Below, one piece after another: positions 55,208 to 63,945 of a stretch of DNA of 64,000 nt. This DNA comes from Zhongshania aquimaris (GTDB lineage Bacteria; Pseudomonadota; Gammaproteobacteria; Pseudomonadales; Spongiibacteraceae), in contig NZ_JAHWDQ010000003.1 of the NCBI RefSeq assembly GCF_019312595.1, positions 434,001-498,000 of the forward strand, read 5' to 3'. The position numbers were made by a program, and so were the translations under genes. The notes under the pieces were generated by a model. That model saw only the letters and a list, made by a program, of their open reading frames with translations. It was not told the DNA's origin and did not search any database. Within the stretch, counting starts at the first letter, position 1. Each line of letters starts with the position of its first letter.

Positions 55208-55894
55208 TTACATACCGACAAACGGCTGAATTAACTTCGCCAGCCAACCTTTAAATAGCAGTGGTGCATCCATCCCAGCTAGGCAGATACAATCCATATC
55301 GTCGTCTGCCAAAGGCTGATGCTCAATACTGCCGTCCAGGTCAGCTACGTCACCGGCATTAAATTGACCGAGCGTATCGCTGTAGCCACCACTGAGAATC
55401 AGTGTCAGTTCACTACCACGATGGCTATGCACCGGCATTTTTTGACCGGCGGTAATTCGCAAGAGGCGTGCCTGCCCTTCGCCGCAATCGATAACAATTT
55501 GTTTTAAGCCAGGCGCAATCGTTTTCTTCCAAGGTAAGGCGTCAAAATCCTGCTCTTTCAAAATTTTCTGTAGCAATGACGGCATAGCACCTGTAACTGG
55601 CGCGATCGGACTAACAATAGCTTCCGATCCAACACTCACCTTCTCGCAATCAGACTGAGATTGCTGCATATCTAAACGTTGCAAAACATTCGCTCTAGCA
55701 CGATCAGACAGCGTTTTAGGTGCAAGCGCTGTCATTAACTCACCACCCAAGCTTTCGCCTGAGCGCACTTGCGACCGACACGTCGAACAAACCTGTAAAT
55801 GGCACCCTACTACCAAGGCTAGCGCCGCCGGCAGGGAACCTGCGGCGTAACTAAACAAAGTATCATCTTGAGGGTGGTGTTCTATCTGGCTCAT
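55208..55894 (-). CDS. chrR: ChrR family anti-sigma factor with cupin domain
   Basis: A 228-residue ChrR-like protein: N-terminal zinc anti-sigma domain (HHPQDDTLFSYAAGSLP and GCHLQVCSTCR, the His-x3-Cys-x2-Cys motif) and C-terminal cupin (PVHSHRGSELTLILSGGYSD, EHQPL). ChrR holds its ECF sigma factor inactive until singlet oxygen or organic peroxide releases it. It overlaps the sigma gene by four bases, the standard arrangement. Confidence 0.92.
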   Translation of the reverse strand: MSQIEHHPQDDTLFSYAAGSLPAALALVVGCHLQVCSTCRSQVRSGESLGGELMTALAPKTLSDRARANVLQRLDMQQSQSDCEKVSVGSEAIVSPIAPVTGAMPSLLQKILKEQDFDALPWKKTIAPGLKQIVIDCGEGQARLLRITAGQKMPVHSHRGSELTLILSGGYSDTLGQFNAGDVADLDGSIEHQPLADDDMDCICLAGMDAPLLFKGWLAKLIQPFVGM

Positions 55895-56454
55895 ACGCCA
55901 TTTTCTCCAAAATACTGACGGAAAGCTTTAATCGCCAGCCGTAAACTCGACTTCACACTACCTAGAGGCATTCCTGTTTCTTCCGCAATTTCACTGTGAC
56001 TTTTGCCTTCATAATACGATTTATAAACTACCTGAGCCTGATTGACTGGCAAGGTATCTAGCACCGCTTTCAGGCGTTCACCGTCCGCATTCAAGCGAAC
56101 ATCGGCATCAACAGTCTCCTCTAAGTTATCGTCGGACTCATAAGCTATGCCTCTCTGCTTACGTAATTTGTCGATCCATAGATTTCTGGCCACCCTAAAT
56201 AACCAGGTGCTAACTGCTGCCTTGTCTCTATGGTAAAGGTGAGCCTTATTCCATAGCGCCAGCATCGCCTCCTGCGCGAGATCTTCCGCTATCGACGCCG
56301 CCGCCCCCTGCCCCAATAAATACGCATTCACTCGGGGCGAGAAATGGTCAAACAACAACATAAAACTGTCTTTATCACGACTTTCTGCAATGCGAGCCAT
56401 ACAATCGGCCCAAAACTCGCCACTGCGTTCCTGCTCGGTGGCAATCTCTGCCAT
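55891..56454 (-). CDS. ECF sigma factor (RpoE/ChrR-partner type)
   Basis: A 187-residue sigma-70 family ECF factor with region 2 (FDHFSPRVNAYLLGQG; DLAQEAMLALWNKA; STWLFRVARNLWIDKLRK) and region 4 (LPVNQAQVVYKSYYEGKSHSEIAEETGMPLGSVKSSLRLA). With the adjacent ChrR-type anti-sigma gene it belongs to the ECF11-like group that responds to photo-oxidative stress. I could not find its target promoter motif in the window. Confidence 0.93.
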   Translation of the reverse strand: MAEIATEQERSGEFWADCMARIAESRDKDSFMLLFDHFSPRVNAYLLGQGAAASIAEDLAQEAMLALWNKAHLYHRDKAAVSTWLFRVARNLWIDKLRKQRGIAYESDDNLEETVDADVRLNADGERLKAVLDTLPVNQAQVVYKSYYEGKSHSEIAEETGMPLGSVKSSLRLAIKAFRQYFGENGV

Positions 56455-56476
56455 TGAAAACCCCTTAATTCGGCGC

Positions 56477-56881
56477 CTATACGGCCCCGGTAGACTTTTG
56501 GATCACTCTTCTATCACTATCATTGGTAGACCATAAGATCGCGGCTATCAATACAAATTGCAGTGGAATACGCAAAAAAAGTAGTTCCGGCGTGACGTGT
56601 GCTCCAAATATTGGCACGTCGTTCATCGCTTGATAAATATTAGCTGGCAGCACTAACAAGCAATAAATGGCGGCTAATTTACCCGTTAATACCCGCAATT
56701 TGGGCATTAAAATACCGAGTACCAAGCCGAACTCCATAATACCTGTTGCCCAAACAATTGCTAAGGGCCACGGCAACAAGGGAGGCACAATACCCGCAAA
56801 ATCTTCTGCAAAGACAAAATGTGCCACGCCGCCGAAAGAAAACACCGCGCAAACTAAACCCCGAATTATTATTTTTAACAT
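56477..56881 (-). CDS. DoxX family membrane protein
   Basis: A 134-residue DoxX protein with four helices: IIRGLVCAVFSFGGVAHFVF, IVPPLLPWPLAIVWATGIMEFGLVLGIL, and the NIYQAMNDVP segment. The family is linked to thiol and oxidative stress membrane complexes. It lies 22 bases upstream of the ECF sigma gene on the same strand and probably leads that operon. The ATG at 56881 has AGGGG six bases before. Confidence 0.85.
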   Translation of the reverse strand: MLKIIIRGLVCAVFSFGGVAHFVFAEDFAGIVPPLLPWPLAIVWATGIMEFGLVLGILMPKLRVLTGKLAAIYCLLVLPANIYQAMNDVPIFGAHVTPELLFLRIPLQFVLIAAILWSTNDSDRRVIQKSTGAV

Positions 56882-57067
56882 AAACAACCCCTAACCGCGC
56901 CCCGAGCATTCGCTAACGACGATTACTCAGAGACTTTCACTAAGAAAACCCGTGCAATTGTCATTATCGTCACGCGCGAACAAGATTAGCACAGTCAGAC
57001 AGATAATTAGCATTGCTGCCATCCGCTACCAGCTATACCATTAGGGTTGAAAAATACGGAGAAAAAC

Positions 57068-58078
57068 ATGCTTTTGCCTAGCGCTAAATCAATGCCCGAC
57101 CTCATCGGCAACACCCCCTTGCTGCATCTGAAACAAGTGTCTGAACTCACCGGCTGTACCATTCTAGGTAAAGCAGAATTTCTCAACCCCGGCGGTTCCG
57201 TGAAAGACCGCACCGCGCTGGGCATTATCCGCGATGCAGAAAAAAAAGGCACATTGCGCCCCGGCGGAACCATTGTGGAAGGAACAGCCGGCAACACTGG
57301 CATCGGCCTAAGCTTAATTGCCAACGCCCTGGGCTATCGCAGCGTGGTGGTTATGCCCCATAGCCAAAGCCGCGAGAAAATAGAATTACTCGACTTATAC
57401 GGCGCCGACCTGCGTCTCGTTGCAGCCACCAGTTACAGCGACCCCAATCACTATATTCACACGGCGCGACGTCTTGCCGAAAGCTTAAATGAGACCGAAC
57501 CCCACGGCGCGGTGTGGGCTCGTCAATTTGACAATATCGCGAATTGTGACATTCACGAGACCACCACCGGCCAAGAAATTTGGGAGCAAACCGGCGGCCA
57601 AATTGACGGTTTTATATGCGCGGTAGGCACCGGCGGCACACTTGCCGGTGTCAGCCGAGCCCTGAAAGCACACAAGCCTGACGTCACTATCGGCATTGCC
57701 GACCCAATGGGTTCGTCGCTATACAACTACTTTACCAATGGTGAACTCCGCAGCGAAGGCCGCTCCATAGCCGAAGGCATAGGTATCAGCTTGGTCACCG
57801 ACAATCTGCGACGAGCATCAGTCGACGAGGCATTTGAAATTAGTGATGCAGAAGCGCTGCCATATATTTTCGATATGCTCCGCCACGAAGGGCTCTGCCT
57901 AGGCGGCTCATCGGCAATCAATATCGCCGGAGCGGTAAAACTTGCGCGCAAGCTTGGTCCCGGCCACACCATAGTGACGATCCTTTGCGATTATGGTGAC
58001 CGCTATAAAAGCAAATTATTCAATCCCGTTTTTCTAGAAAATATGGGGCTGCCAGCGCCCGACTGGATGCGAAATTAG
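57068..58078 (+). CDS. Cysteine synthase family PLP enzyme
   Basis: A 336-residue fold-type II PLP enzyme of the cysteine synthase/cystathionine beta-synthase family. The PLP Lys is K46 in NPGGSVKDRTA, the phosphate loop is CAVGTGGTLAG, and EGTAGNTGIGLSL binds the substrate carboxylate. The C-terminal part (GLCLGGSSAINIAGAVKLA, ILCDYGDRYKSKLFNP) is as in the family. It probably makes cysteine from O-acetylserine and sulfide. GGAG precedes the ATG at 57068. It is not next to other sulfur genes but leads toward the P450 gene 66 bases on. Confidence 0.9.
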   Translation: MLLPSAKSMPDLIGNTPLLHLKQVSELTGCTILGKAEFLNPGGSVKDRTALGIIRDAEKKGTLRPGGTIVEGTAGNTGIGLSLIANALGYRSVVVMPHSQSREKIELLDLYGADLRLVAATSYSDPNHYIHTARRLAESLNETEPHGAVWARQFDNIANCDIHETTTGQEIWEQTGGQIDGFICAVGTGGTLAGVSRALKAHKPDVTIGIADPMGSSLYNYFTNGELRSEGRSIAEGIGISLVTDNLRRASVDEAFEISDAEALPYIFDMLRHEGLCLGGSSAINIAGAVKLARKLGPGHTIVTILCDYGDRYKSKLFNPVFLENMGLPAPDWMRN

Positions 58079-58144
58079 ACACCCGCAAGGCTGCGGTTAC
58101 AGCAGCTAAACGACACTCCCTATTGTCAAAGAGCTATCTATTCT

Positions 58145-59377
58145 ATGTCGCAATGTCCCTTTGCTAACTTGTTAAACCCAGACACGTACGCACAAGGTAT
58201 GCCCTATAAGAGCCTTAAGGACATACGCCAACACGGCCCGGTTGTGAAAATAGAGGACCCGCTGACCGACGTTCCCTACTGGGCGGTAGTCGGTCAGCAA
58301 GAATTAGATTTTGTCAGTAAAAATCCCGCACTCTTCTCCTCCGCGAAGCGAACTGCTTTCCCCATGGAGATCCCCCAGGACGAAGTTGATTTTATTCACT
58401 GTCACACCATCATTAATATGGATCCGCCGCGTCATCAGAAAGTGCGACGTATCGTGCGTGAAGCGTTCACACCAAAGCGGGTAAACTCCTACGAACCGGC
58501 ATTTAGAGCACACGCAAAGCAGATTATTGACCGCATTGTGCTCCGCGGTGAATGTGAGTTTGTCGAAGAAGTTGCCGCCGAACTTCCCCTGATCGCCATC
58601 TTAGAATTACTCGGCGTTCCCCTAGAAGACCGCAATCAATTCTTCGAGTGGACAAATACCATGATGTTTGCCGACGATCCTGACATGGCAACCAGCATTG
58701 AAGATGGCCAAATCGCCGCCGGCGAATGTATTAATTACGCACTCGCGCTGGCAGCCCAACACCGTCAACAACCCATGAACAATATTACCGGTGCACTACT
58801 CGACGGCAATGTAGATGGCGAGCCGATTACCGAAGAAGATTTCGCGTGGATGTTCATACTTATTCTTGTCGGCGGCAATGAATCGACCCGCACAGTAATA
58901 TCACAGGGGATGCGCTTGTTAATGGAGCACCCCGACCAGTTAGAATTCCTTGTTCAAAACCCTGACAAAATAGTCGATGCCATCGATGAGATACTGCGTT
59001 ACAACACGGCCTTTATTCAAATGCGCCGAACCGCAACCGAAGACATTGAGCTTGGTGGCCAGCAGCTCCGCGCTGGCGACAAGGTCATTCTTCACTATCA
59101 CGCGGTGAATCACTCCGAAGCGGTTTTCGGTGAGGATGCCATGCGCTTCGATGTCCGCCGCAGCGAGCGCATGCCAAAACTTGGCCAGCAACTGCGCTCT
59201 TTCGGTATCGGCCAGCACTTTTGTATCGGCTCCCATCTGGCGAGACTTGAACTGCAGGTTATGTTCGAAGAAATTATCACCAGACTGCGCAACCCAAGCT
59301 TGCAGGGCGAAATTGCCTATATTCGCTCCTATTTCGTTAACGGTATCAAAAACATGCGTATCCGCTTTGATACCTGA
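58145..59377 (+). CDS. Cytochrome P450
   Basis: A 410-residue soluble bacterial P450: heme-binding FGIGQHFCIGSHLAR with Cys360, ExxR pair E282-R285, I-helix GGNEST (243-248) with the Thr for oxygen activation, and NMDPPRHQKVRRIV at the C-helix. The layout is like CYP families that hydroxylate steroids, terpenoids or alkyl chains (CYP124/125-like), but I cannot name the family. No ferredoxin or reductase gene is adjacent. Cotranscription with the cysteine synthase gene is possible. Confidence 0.93.
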   Translation: MSQCPFANLLNPDTYAQGMPYKSLKDIRQHGPVVKIEDPLTDVPYWAVVGQQELDFVSKNPALFSSAKRTAFPMEIPQDEVDFIHCHTIINMDPPRHQKVRRIVREAFTPKRVNSYEPAFRAHAKQIIDRIVLRGECEFVEEVAAELPLIAILELLGVPLEDRNQFFEWTNTMMFADDPDMATSIEDGQIAAGECINYALALAAQHRQQPMNNITGALLDGNVDGEPITEEDFAWMFILILVGGNESTRTVISQGMRLLMEHPDQLEFLVQNPDKIVDAIDEILRYNTAFIQMRRTATEDIELGGQQLRAGDKVILHYHAVNHSEAVFGEDAMRFDVRRSERMPKLGQQLRSFGIGQHFCIGSHLARLELQVMFEEIITRLRNPSLQGEIAYIRSYFVNGIKNMRIRFDT

Positions 59378-59442
59378 AATTAACTTTGTACTAAGATCAA
59401 TGGCTGATTACTCAGTACCACACACTAATAAGGAATCGCGAC

Positions 59443-60015
59443 ATGGAAATCGGATTTATAGTCTTCCTCTGCATACTCGGATTTGGCATTGTGTATTTGG
59501 TCACGCTGTATAATGGCCTAGTCAACCTCAAACACAATGTTGCCAAGCATCTGGCGAATATCGATGTACTCCTTAAACAGCGCCACGACGAATTACCCAA
59601 ACTGATCGAAACCTGCAAACAGTATATGCGCCACGAGCAGGACACCCTCACCAAGGTCATTGCCGCCAGACAGCAAGTAGCTGACGCCCAGTCCAGCCAT
59701 GACATAAAGGCCCTAGGGCAAGCCGAAACCGGATTGCGCACGTCGATGGGGCAATTATTTGCACTGGCAGAAAATTATCCAGAACTAAAAGCGGACAGTA
59801 CTTTCACCGCCTTGCAAAACCGGATCTCTGCGCTGGAAAATGCCATCGCTGATCGTCGTGAGGTTTATAATGAGGCTGTAAATAACAACAACGTCCGTAT
59901 TGAGCAATTTCCCGATGTGATTGTTGCCCGCTGGTTTCGCTTTGGCGCCTTTGACTTGCTGCAATTTAGAAAAGAAGAATTAAGCGATGTCGATGTAAAA
60001 TCTTTATTTAGCTAG
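59443..60015 (+). CDS. LemA family protein
   Basis: A 190-residue LemA protein with one N-terminal membrane helix (IGFIVFLCILGFGIVYLVTLYNGL) and a helical domain (NIDVLLKQRHDELPKLIETCKQYMRHE; RISALENAIADRREVYNEAVNNNNVRIEQFPDV), both typical. Function of the family is unclear; membrane-stress roles have been proposed. AAGGA precedes the ATG. The next gene, 17 bases on, encodes a GIDE-like protein, a common partner of LemA. Confidence 0.9.
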   Translation: MEIGFIVFLCILGFGIVYLVTLYNGLVNLKHNVAKHLANIDVLLKQRHDELPKLIETCKQYMRHEQDTLTKVIAARQQVADAQSSHDIKALGQAETGLRTSMGQLFALAENYPELKADSTFTALQNRISALENAIADRREVYNEAVNNNNVRIEQFPDVIVARWFRFGAFDLLQFRKEELSDVDVKSLFS

Positions 60016-60032
60016 CCTTAGACGCGCTCAAG

Positions 60033-60905
60033 ATGGAAATAGACTATTTAGCACTGACGATTTGCGGGATTATCGCTCTCGTCAGTGCCATCGCCAGTAT
60101 CAAAAGCCTAATGGCTGCCAGAATTATTGAAGATACCCCCACCTCTAAAATTCGCTCGGCCCACCAGGGCTATGTTGAGCTGATTGGCTTTGCAAAGATA
60201 GGTCCAGAGCCGCTGCTATTAAGTGGTCTTAGCAAAACACCCTGCCTGTGGTTTCGCTACAATATCGAACGCTATGAATCCTCTGGCAAAAACAGTAGCT
60301 GGCGCAGCATTGAGAAACACACCAGCACACAGGCCTTCACTTTGAACGACGGCAGCGGCGACTGTTATGTCATGCCCAGCCGCGCCGACGTGAGCACTCA
60401 GCGCAAAAGAACTTGGCATGGCAATTCACGTCACCCCAGCCGAACGAGCGGGATGAACCTATTCGGAAAACGCTACCGCTACACCGAAGAAATGCTGTGC
60501 GCTGACGACCTTTTATATATCATCGGCCTGTTCGAAACCCGCCACCCACCTAATCCAAACGCCGCCCGCGATGCCGAAATGGCAAAGGTTCTTAATGAAT
60601 GGAAACAAGATTACGATAAACTAACTGCCCGTTTTGATCGTAATGGTGACGGGGAAATTGATCTGCAAGAGTGGGAATTAGCGAGAGCAGAAGCCCTGCG
60701 TAAAGCGGAACGCAACGTCAGCAAACAGGCACCACTAAACCCGGTTCATACCATTAGCTATTCGCCCAGCCGCCGACAACCCTATATCATTGCGAGTTCG
60801 GAGCCAGAATCGCTGAGCAAACGCTATCGCTGGCAAGCCGTCGGCATGCTGCTAGTCAGCTTGGGCAGCGCCACCGCATTGGCTTGGCTGATTGTGCAAC
60901 AATAG
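60033..60905 (+). CDS. GIDE-like membrane protein with EF-hand
   Basis: A 290-residue protein with an N-terminal helix (LALTICGIIALVSAIASI) and C-terminal helix (WQAVGMLLVSLGSATALAWLIV). The middle resembles the GIDE (mulan-type) domain: IRSAHQGYVELIGFAKI, PCLWFRYNIERY, FTLNDGSGDCYVMPSRADV, RYRYTEEMLCADDLLYIIG. An EF-hand loop follows (residues 202-213, DRNGDGEIDLQE), with Asp, Asn, Asp, Glu, Asp and Glu at the ligand positions. The RING domain of eukaryotic GIDE is absent, so a ubiquitin ligase role is not supported. It probably senses calcium at the membrane together with LemA. Confidence 0.8.
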   Translation: MEIDYLALTICGIIALVSAIASIKSLMAARIIEDTPTSKIRSAHQGYVELIGFAKIGPEPLLLSGLSKTPCLWFRYNIERYESSGKNSSWRSIEKHTSTQAFTLNDGSGDCYVMPSRADVSTQRKRTWHGNSRHPSRTSGMNLFGKRYRYTEEMLCADDLLYIIGLFETRHPPNPNAARDAEMAKVLNEWKQDYDKLTARFDRNGDGEIDLQEWELARAEALRKAERNVSKQAPLNPVHTISYSPSRRQPYIIASSEPESLSKRYRWQAVGMLLVSLGSATALAWLIVQQ

Positions 60906-60939
60906 AACGCATACTAAAAAGTAAGAATAGGACAACATT

Positions 60940-61545
60940 ATGGCTAGCCGCCGCAATACCAAAGAACGCATTCTCGATATCGCGGAAGATCTATTTGCCC
61001 AACAGGGTTTTGGCGCTACGTCGGTCAGCGAAATTGCCCTTCAGGTGGGCATTAGTAGTCCTGGTATTTACAAGCATTTCAACAATAAACTCGATATTTA
61101 TGAGCAGGTTTGCCAGCGTCTATTTGCGCCACTTGCGGACGCGACTCGCGGACTGGCAGCCGATGCTGACTTCGCTGATACCCGCCAACAAATTCATCAG
61201 GTTATGTCGCTACTTGCCAACAAGCCAAACACCGCGCGAATCGTCCAGCACGCAACCCTTGCGAGGGATGAAACACTAGACCTGTTAAGTGACCGCTGGT
61301 ATCGAAAGTTCTTTTCCACCATTAGCGACCCAGCAAGTAATCCTGATAAAGAGTGGATCAACGTGCCCACCGCCATGGCCTTCCACTGCATGATTCTGGG
61401 CTACGTGACTTTAGCACCGCTTCATAAAGCCATATTTGGTGTCGATCCATTGCATCCAGACCAGCTCGAAGCGCAGCTACAATTTCAACAAGATATGGTC
61501 GATGGCTTAAGTAGTTTAGTGCAGCGCCAGGCCCCCCAAAAGTGA
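60940..61545 (+). CDS. TetR family transcriptional regulator
   Basis: A 201-residue TetR regulator. N-terminal HTH: RILDIAEDLFAQQGFGATSVSEIALQVGISSPGIYKHFNNKLDIYEQV. The C-terminal ligand domain is divergent. Lipid and xenobiotic genes are often controlled by this family; the target here is not evident. AGGA precedes the ATG. It is 34 bases after the GIDE-like gene. Confidence 0.92.
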   Translation: MASRRNTKERILDIAEDLFAQQGFGATSVSEIALQVGISSPGIYKHFNNKLDIYEQVCQRLFAPLADATRGLAADADFADTRQQIHQVMSLLANKPNTARIVQHATLARDETLDLLSDRWYRKFFSTISDPASNPDKEWINVPTAMAFHCMILGYVTLAPLHKAIFGVDPLHPDQLEAQLQFQQDMVDGLSSLVQRQAPQK

Positions 61546-61571
61546 GTGCGACTCCGGCGCTGAGAAGCTTA

Positions 61572-62024
61572 CTAATTCACAAGCGCTTGCGCGGCGGCTC
61601 GCAGTTGTTCGCTGTATTTTCCCTCTAACAACGCCATCTCCGCGCCGTATTTAGCGCGCTGTTCAGCACTTAACCGCTTCCAATCTTGATGGGTCGGTAT
61701 ATGAGCCAGAGCCGCCGCCATCTCAGTAAAGACCAGCGTATCCTTATTGTAATTCGAGTCTAGGTTTGCGGTCTCCGCCAACACCGCAATACGAAGTGCG
61801 AGCTCGCTGCCGCCGAGTTGGCCGCCCAAATAACAGCGTGCCAGAATATTAATACCGCCTTGCGCTTCAGCTTGTTCTGCCATTGCCTCCTGTTGCGCGC
61901 GCTGCAAGCCCATGTTTTCAGCGCGAGTTTGGCGCTGCAAACGCCACATCAAGCGACCGGCAATCACCGCTAGCACCGCCACAATGAGTGCGCCAACAGA
62001 TAGCCAGACCCAGTAATCAGACAT
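61572..62024 (-). CDS. DUF2489 family membrane-anchored protein
   Basis: A 150-residue protein with one N-terminal helix (VWLSVGALIVAVLAVIAGRLMW), a Gln/Arg-rich helix (QRQTRAENMGLQRAQQEAMAEQAEAQ), and a helical cytoplasmic domain. The pattern fits DUF2489, a family of unknown function. GGGAG precedes the ATG. It converges with the TetR gene and is divergent from mtnA. Confidence 0.75.
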   Translation of the reverse strand: MSDYWVWLSVGALIVAVLAVIAGRLMWRLQRQTRAENMGLQRAQQEAMAEQAEAQGGINILARCYLGGQLGGSELALRIAVLAETANLDSNYNKDTLVFTEMAAALAHIPTHQDWKRLSAEQRAKYGAEMALLEGKYSEQLRAAAQALVN

Positions 62025-62248
62025 ATCGAACTCCCAAACTCCACGTAAGCATCATAAAACCATCGAGTTATTGGATCACCATCGACAATCTTGAGCATCA
62101 AATAGCAAAGCAGTTTACAGCGAATAAGCCCGCAATTAAGCCCTGTTGTCGACGGTTTTTAAATACCGCAAGAGAAAAGCATCCCTCGGGTAGTGTAGCC
62201 GAGCCCTCACTGCCTTATAATTCGGGCCCCGAAACGTGGAGGTAATCA

Positions 62249-63301
62249 GTGTCTACTCCCAGCGCTATCATCTGGTCAAATAATCAACTGCAATTACTGG
62301 ATCAGCGTGTTTTACCTACACGCTGCGAATACCGCCAGTATGACGATCCCTTCGCCGTCGCAGATGCAATTCGCGCGATGGTCGTTCGCGGCGCGCCCGC
62401 GATAGGCATTACCGCTGCATACGGAATATTACTGGCGGCGCAAAAGCTCACTACCTCGCCCACCAGCGCGGATGCCTGGCAAAACGCACTGCGCCCAGCA
62501 CGTGACGCACTAGCCAATTCACGGCCCACAGCAGTAAATTTATTCTGGGCATTGGAGCGCTGTGACCAGGTCATTGCCGAACACGGCAATGGCGACGCGC
62601 TAATTCCAGCGCTTACTAAATTAGCGGTGCATATCCACGCTGAAGACATTGAAATCAATCAACGCATTGGTGACTTTGGCGCCAGCTTAATTCCGGCTGA
62701 CAGCATTGTTTACACCCACTGCAATGCTGGCGCGCTGGCTACCGGGGGCTATGGCACCGCCTTGGGCGTTATCCGCTCTGCTCATCGCGACGGAAAAATC
62801 CGTGGGGTCTTTGCCGGCGAAACACGGCCGTGGCTGCAGGGCGCGCGCCTAACAAGCTGGGAGTTAATGCAAGACGACATTCCGGTAACCTTGGCAATAG
62901 AGGGTGCAGCTGCCCACTTAATGCGAGAACACAAACCCAGCTGGGTGATTGTCGGCGCTGACCGCGTTGCGGCAAATGGCGATGCCGCCAATAAAATCGG
63001 CACCTACAATCTTGCCATTATCGCCAAACACCACGGCGTCAAAGTCATGGTTGCCGCACCAACCAGCACCTTTGATGCATTACTCGACGGCCCACAAATC
63101 CCAATCGAACAGCGGCCGGCAGACGAAATAACCCACAGTTTCGGCCAGCGCGTGGCGCCAGAAAATGTCCTTACCAACAACCCTGCTTTTGACGTTACCC
63201 CCGCGCAATTGATCGATGCTATCGTTACCGAGTACGGGATTATTCACCAACCTGATCGCGCCAAGGTAATAGCGCACCTAAACTCGAATAAACGGAAATA
63301 G
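62249..63301 (+). CDS. mtnA: S-methyl-5-thioribose-1-phosphate isomerase
   Basis: A 350-residue MtnA. Substrate loop VVRGAPAIGITAAYG, catalytic Cys in VYTHCNAGALATGGYGTALG and catalytic Asp in VGADRVAANGDAANKIGTY. It isomerises 5-methylthioribose-1-phosphate to the ribulose form in methionine salvage. The start is a GTG preceded by GGAGG. mtnB follows 11 bases later. Confidence 0.95.
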   Translation: MSTPSAIIWSNNQLQLLDQRVLPTRCEYRQYDDPFAVADAIRAMVVRGAPAIGITAAYGILLAAQKLTTSPTSADAWQNALRPARDALANSRPTAVNLFWALERCDQVIAEHGNGDALIPALTKLAVHIHAEDIEINQRIGDFGASLIPADSIVYTHCNAGALATGGYGTALGVIRSAHRDGKIRGVFAGETRPWLQGARLTSWELMQDDIPVTLAIEGAAAHLMREHKPSWVIVGADRVAANGDAANKIGTYNLAIIAKHHGVKVMVAAPTSTFDALLDGPQIPIEQRPADEITHSFGQRVAPENVLTNNPAFDVTPAQLIDAIVTEYGIIHQPDRAKVIAHLNSNKRK

Positions 63302-63312
63302 CAGATAGGCTT

Positions 63313-63936
63313 ATGATCGATAGTAAGTTCTTTTATCAGCAAGCGATTGCACTTGCCGCGGTCGGCGAAGATATTTACCAGCGCGGCTGGGTTCCTGCCA
63401 CCAGCGGGAATTTCTCTGCCCGCCTAAACGCCAACTCTGCAATTGTTACCGCATCGGGGAAACACAAGGGCCAGCTTAGCCCGACAGATTTTATTGCCGT
63501 CGATCTGACGGGCAAGCCTATTAGCGACGGCAAGCCGTCGGCAGAAACCGAACTACACACCCGGTTATATCAGCGCTTCCCTGAGATTGGTGCGGTATTG
63601 CACTGCCACTCGCCGGTCGTGACCGTCATCTCGAAGGCACTGCCACAAGCTCAGGCAATTACCCTCGCGGATTATGAATTGATAAAAGCCTTCGATGGCT
63701 TCGACACCCACGCCAGCAGCCTTGATATTCCGATCTTTGAAAACACCCAGGACATCACCGCCCTCGCCGCTGAAAGTGATCGCTATTTAACGGCACAAGC
63801 ACATTGTCCCGGCTATCTAATACGCGGTCACGGCGTGTACTGCTGGGGTAAAGATCTCAATAGCTGCATGCGCAATCTGGAGGCTTTAGACTTTCTGTTG
63901 CACTGTGAATTAGAACTGCTGCGCCTTGCGCGCTAG
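63313..63936 (+). CDS. mtnB: Methylthioribulose-1-phosphate dehydratase
   Basis: A 207-residue class II aldolase-fold MtnB: WVPATSGNFSARL, TASGKHKGQLSPTDFIAVDL, AETELHTRLYQRFPEIGAVLHCHSP with zinc His pair, and LIRGHGVYCWG. It dehydrates methylthioribulose-1-phosphate. The ATG is preceded by a weak ATAGG. It is part of the mtnA-mtnB-mtnD operon. Confidence 0.95.
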   Translation: MIDSKFFYQQAIALAAVGEDIYQRGWVPATSGNFSARLNANSAIVTASGKHKGQLSPTDFIAVDLTGKPISDGKPSAETELHTRLYQRFPEIGAVLHCHSPVVTVISKALPQAQAITLADYELIKAFDGFDTHASSLDIPIFENTQDITALAAESDRYLTAQAHCPGYLIRGHGVYCWGKDLNSCMRNLEALDFLLHCELELLRLAR

Positions 63937-63945
63937 GGAGCGACG

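Noticed and set aside
60033-60905. Prokaryotic ubiquitin ligase
   Set aside because: The similarity is only to the membrane GIDE domain; no RING cysteines are present.
61988-62245. 85-codon plus-strand frame before mtnA
   Set aside because: It starts inside the DUF2489 gene on the other strand, has no ribosome binding site or recognisable motif, and covers the mtnA promoter region.
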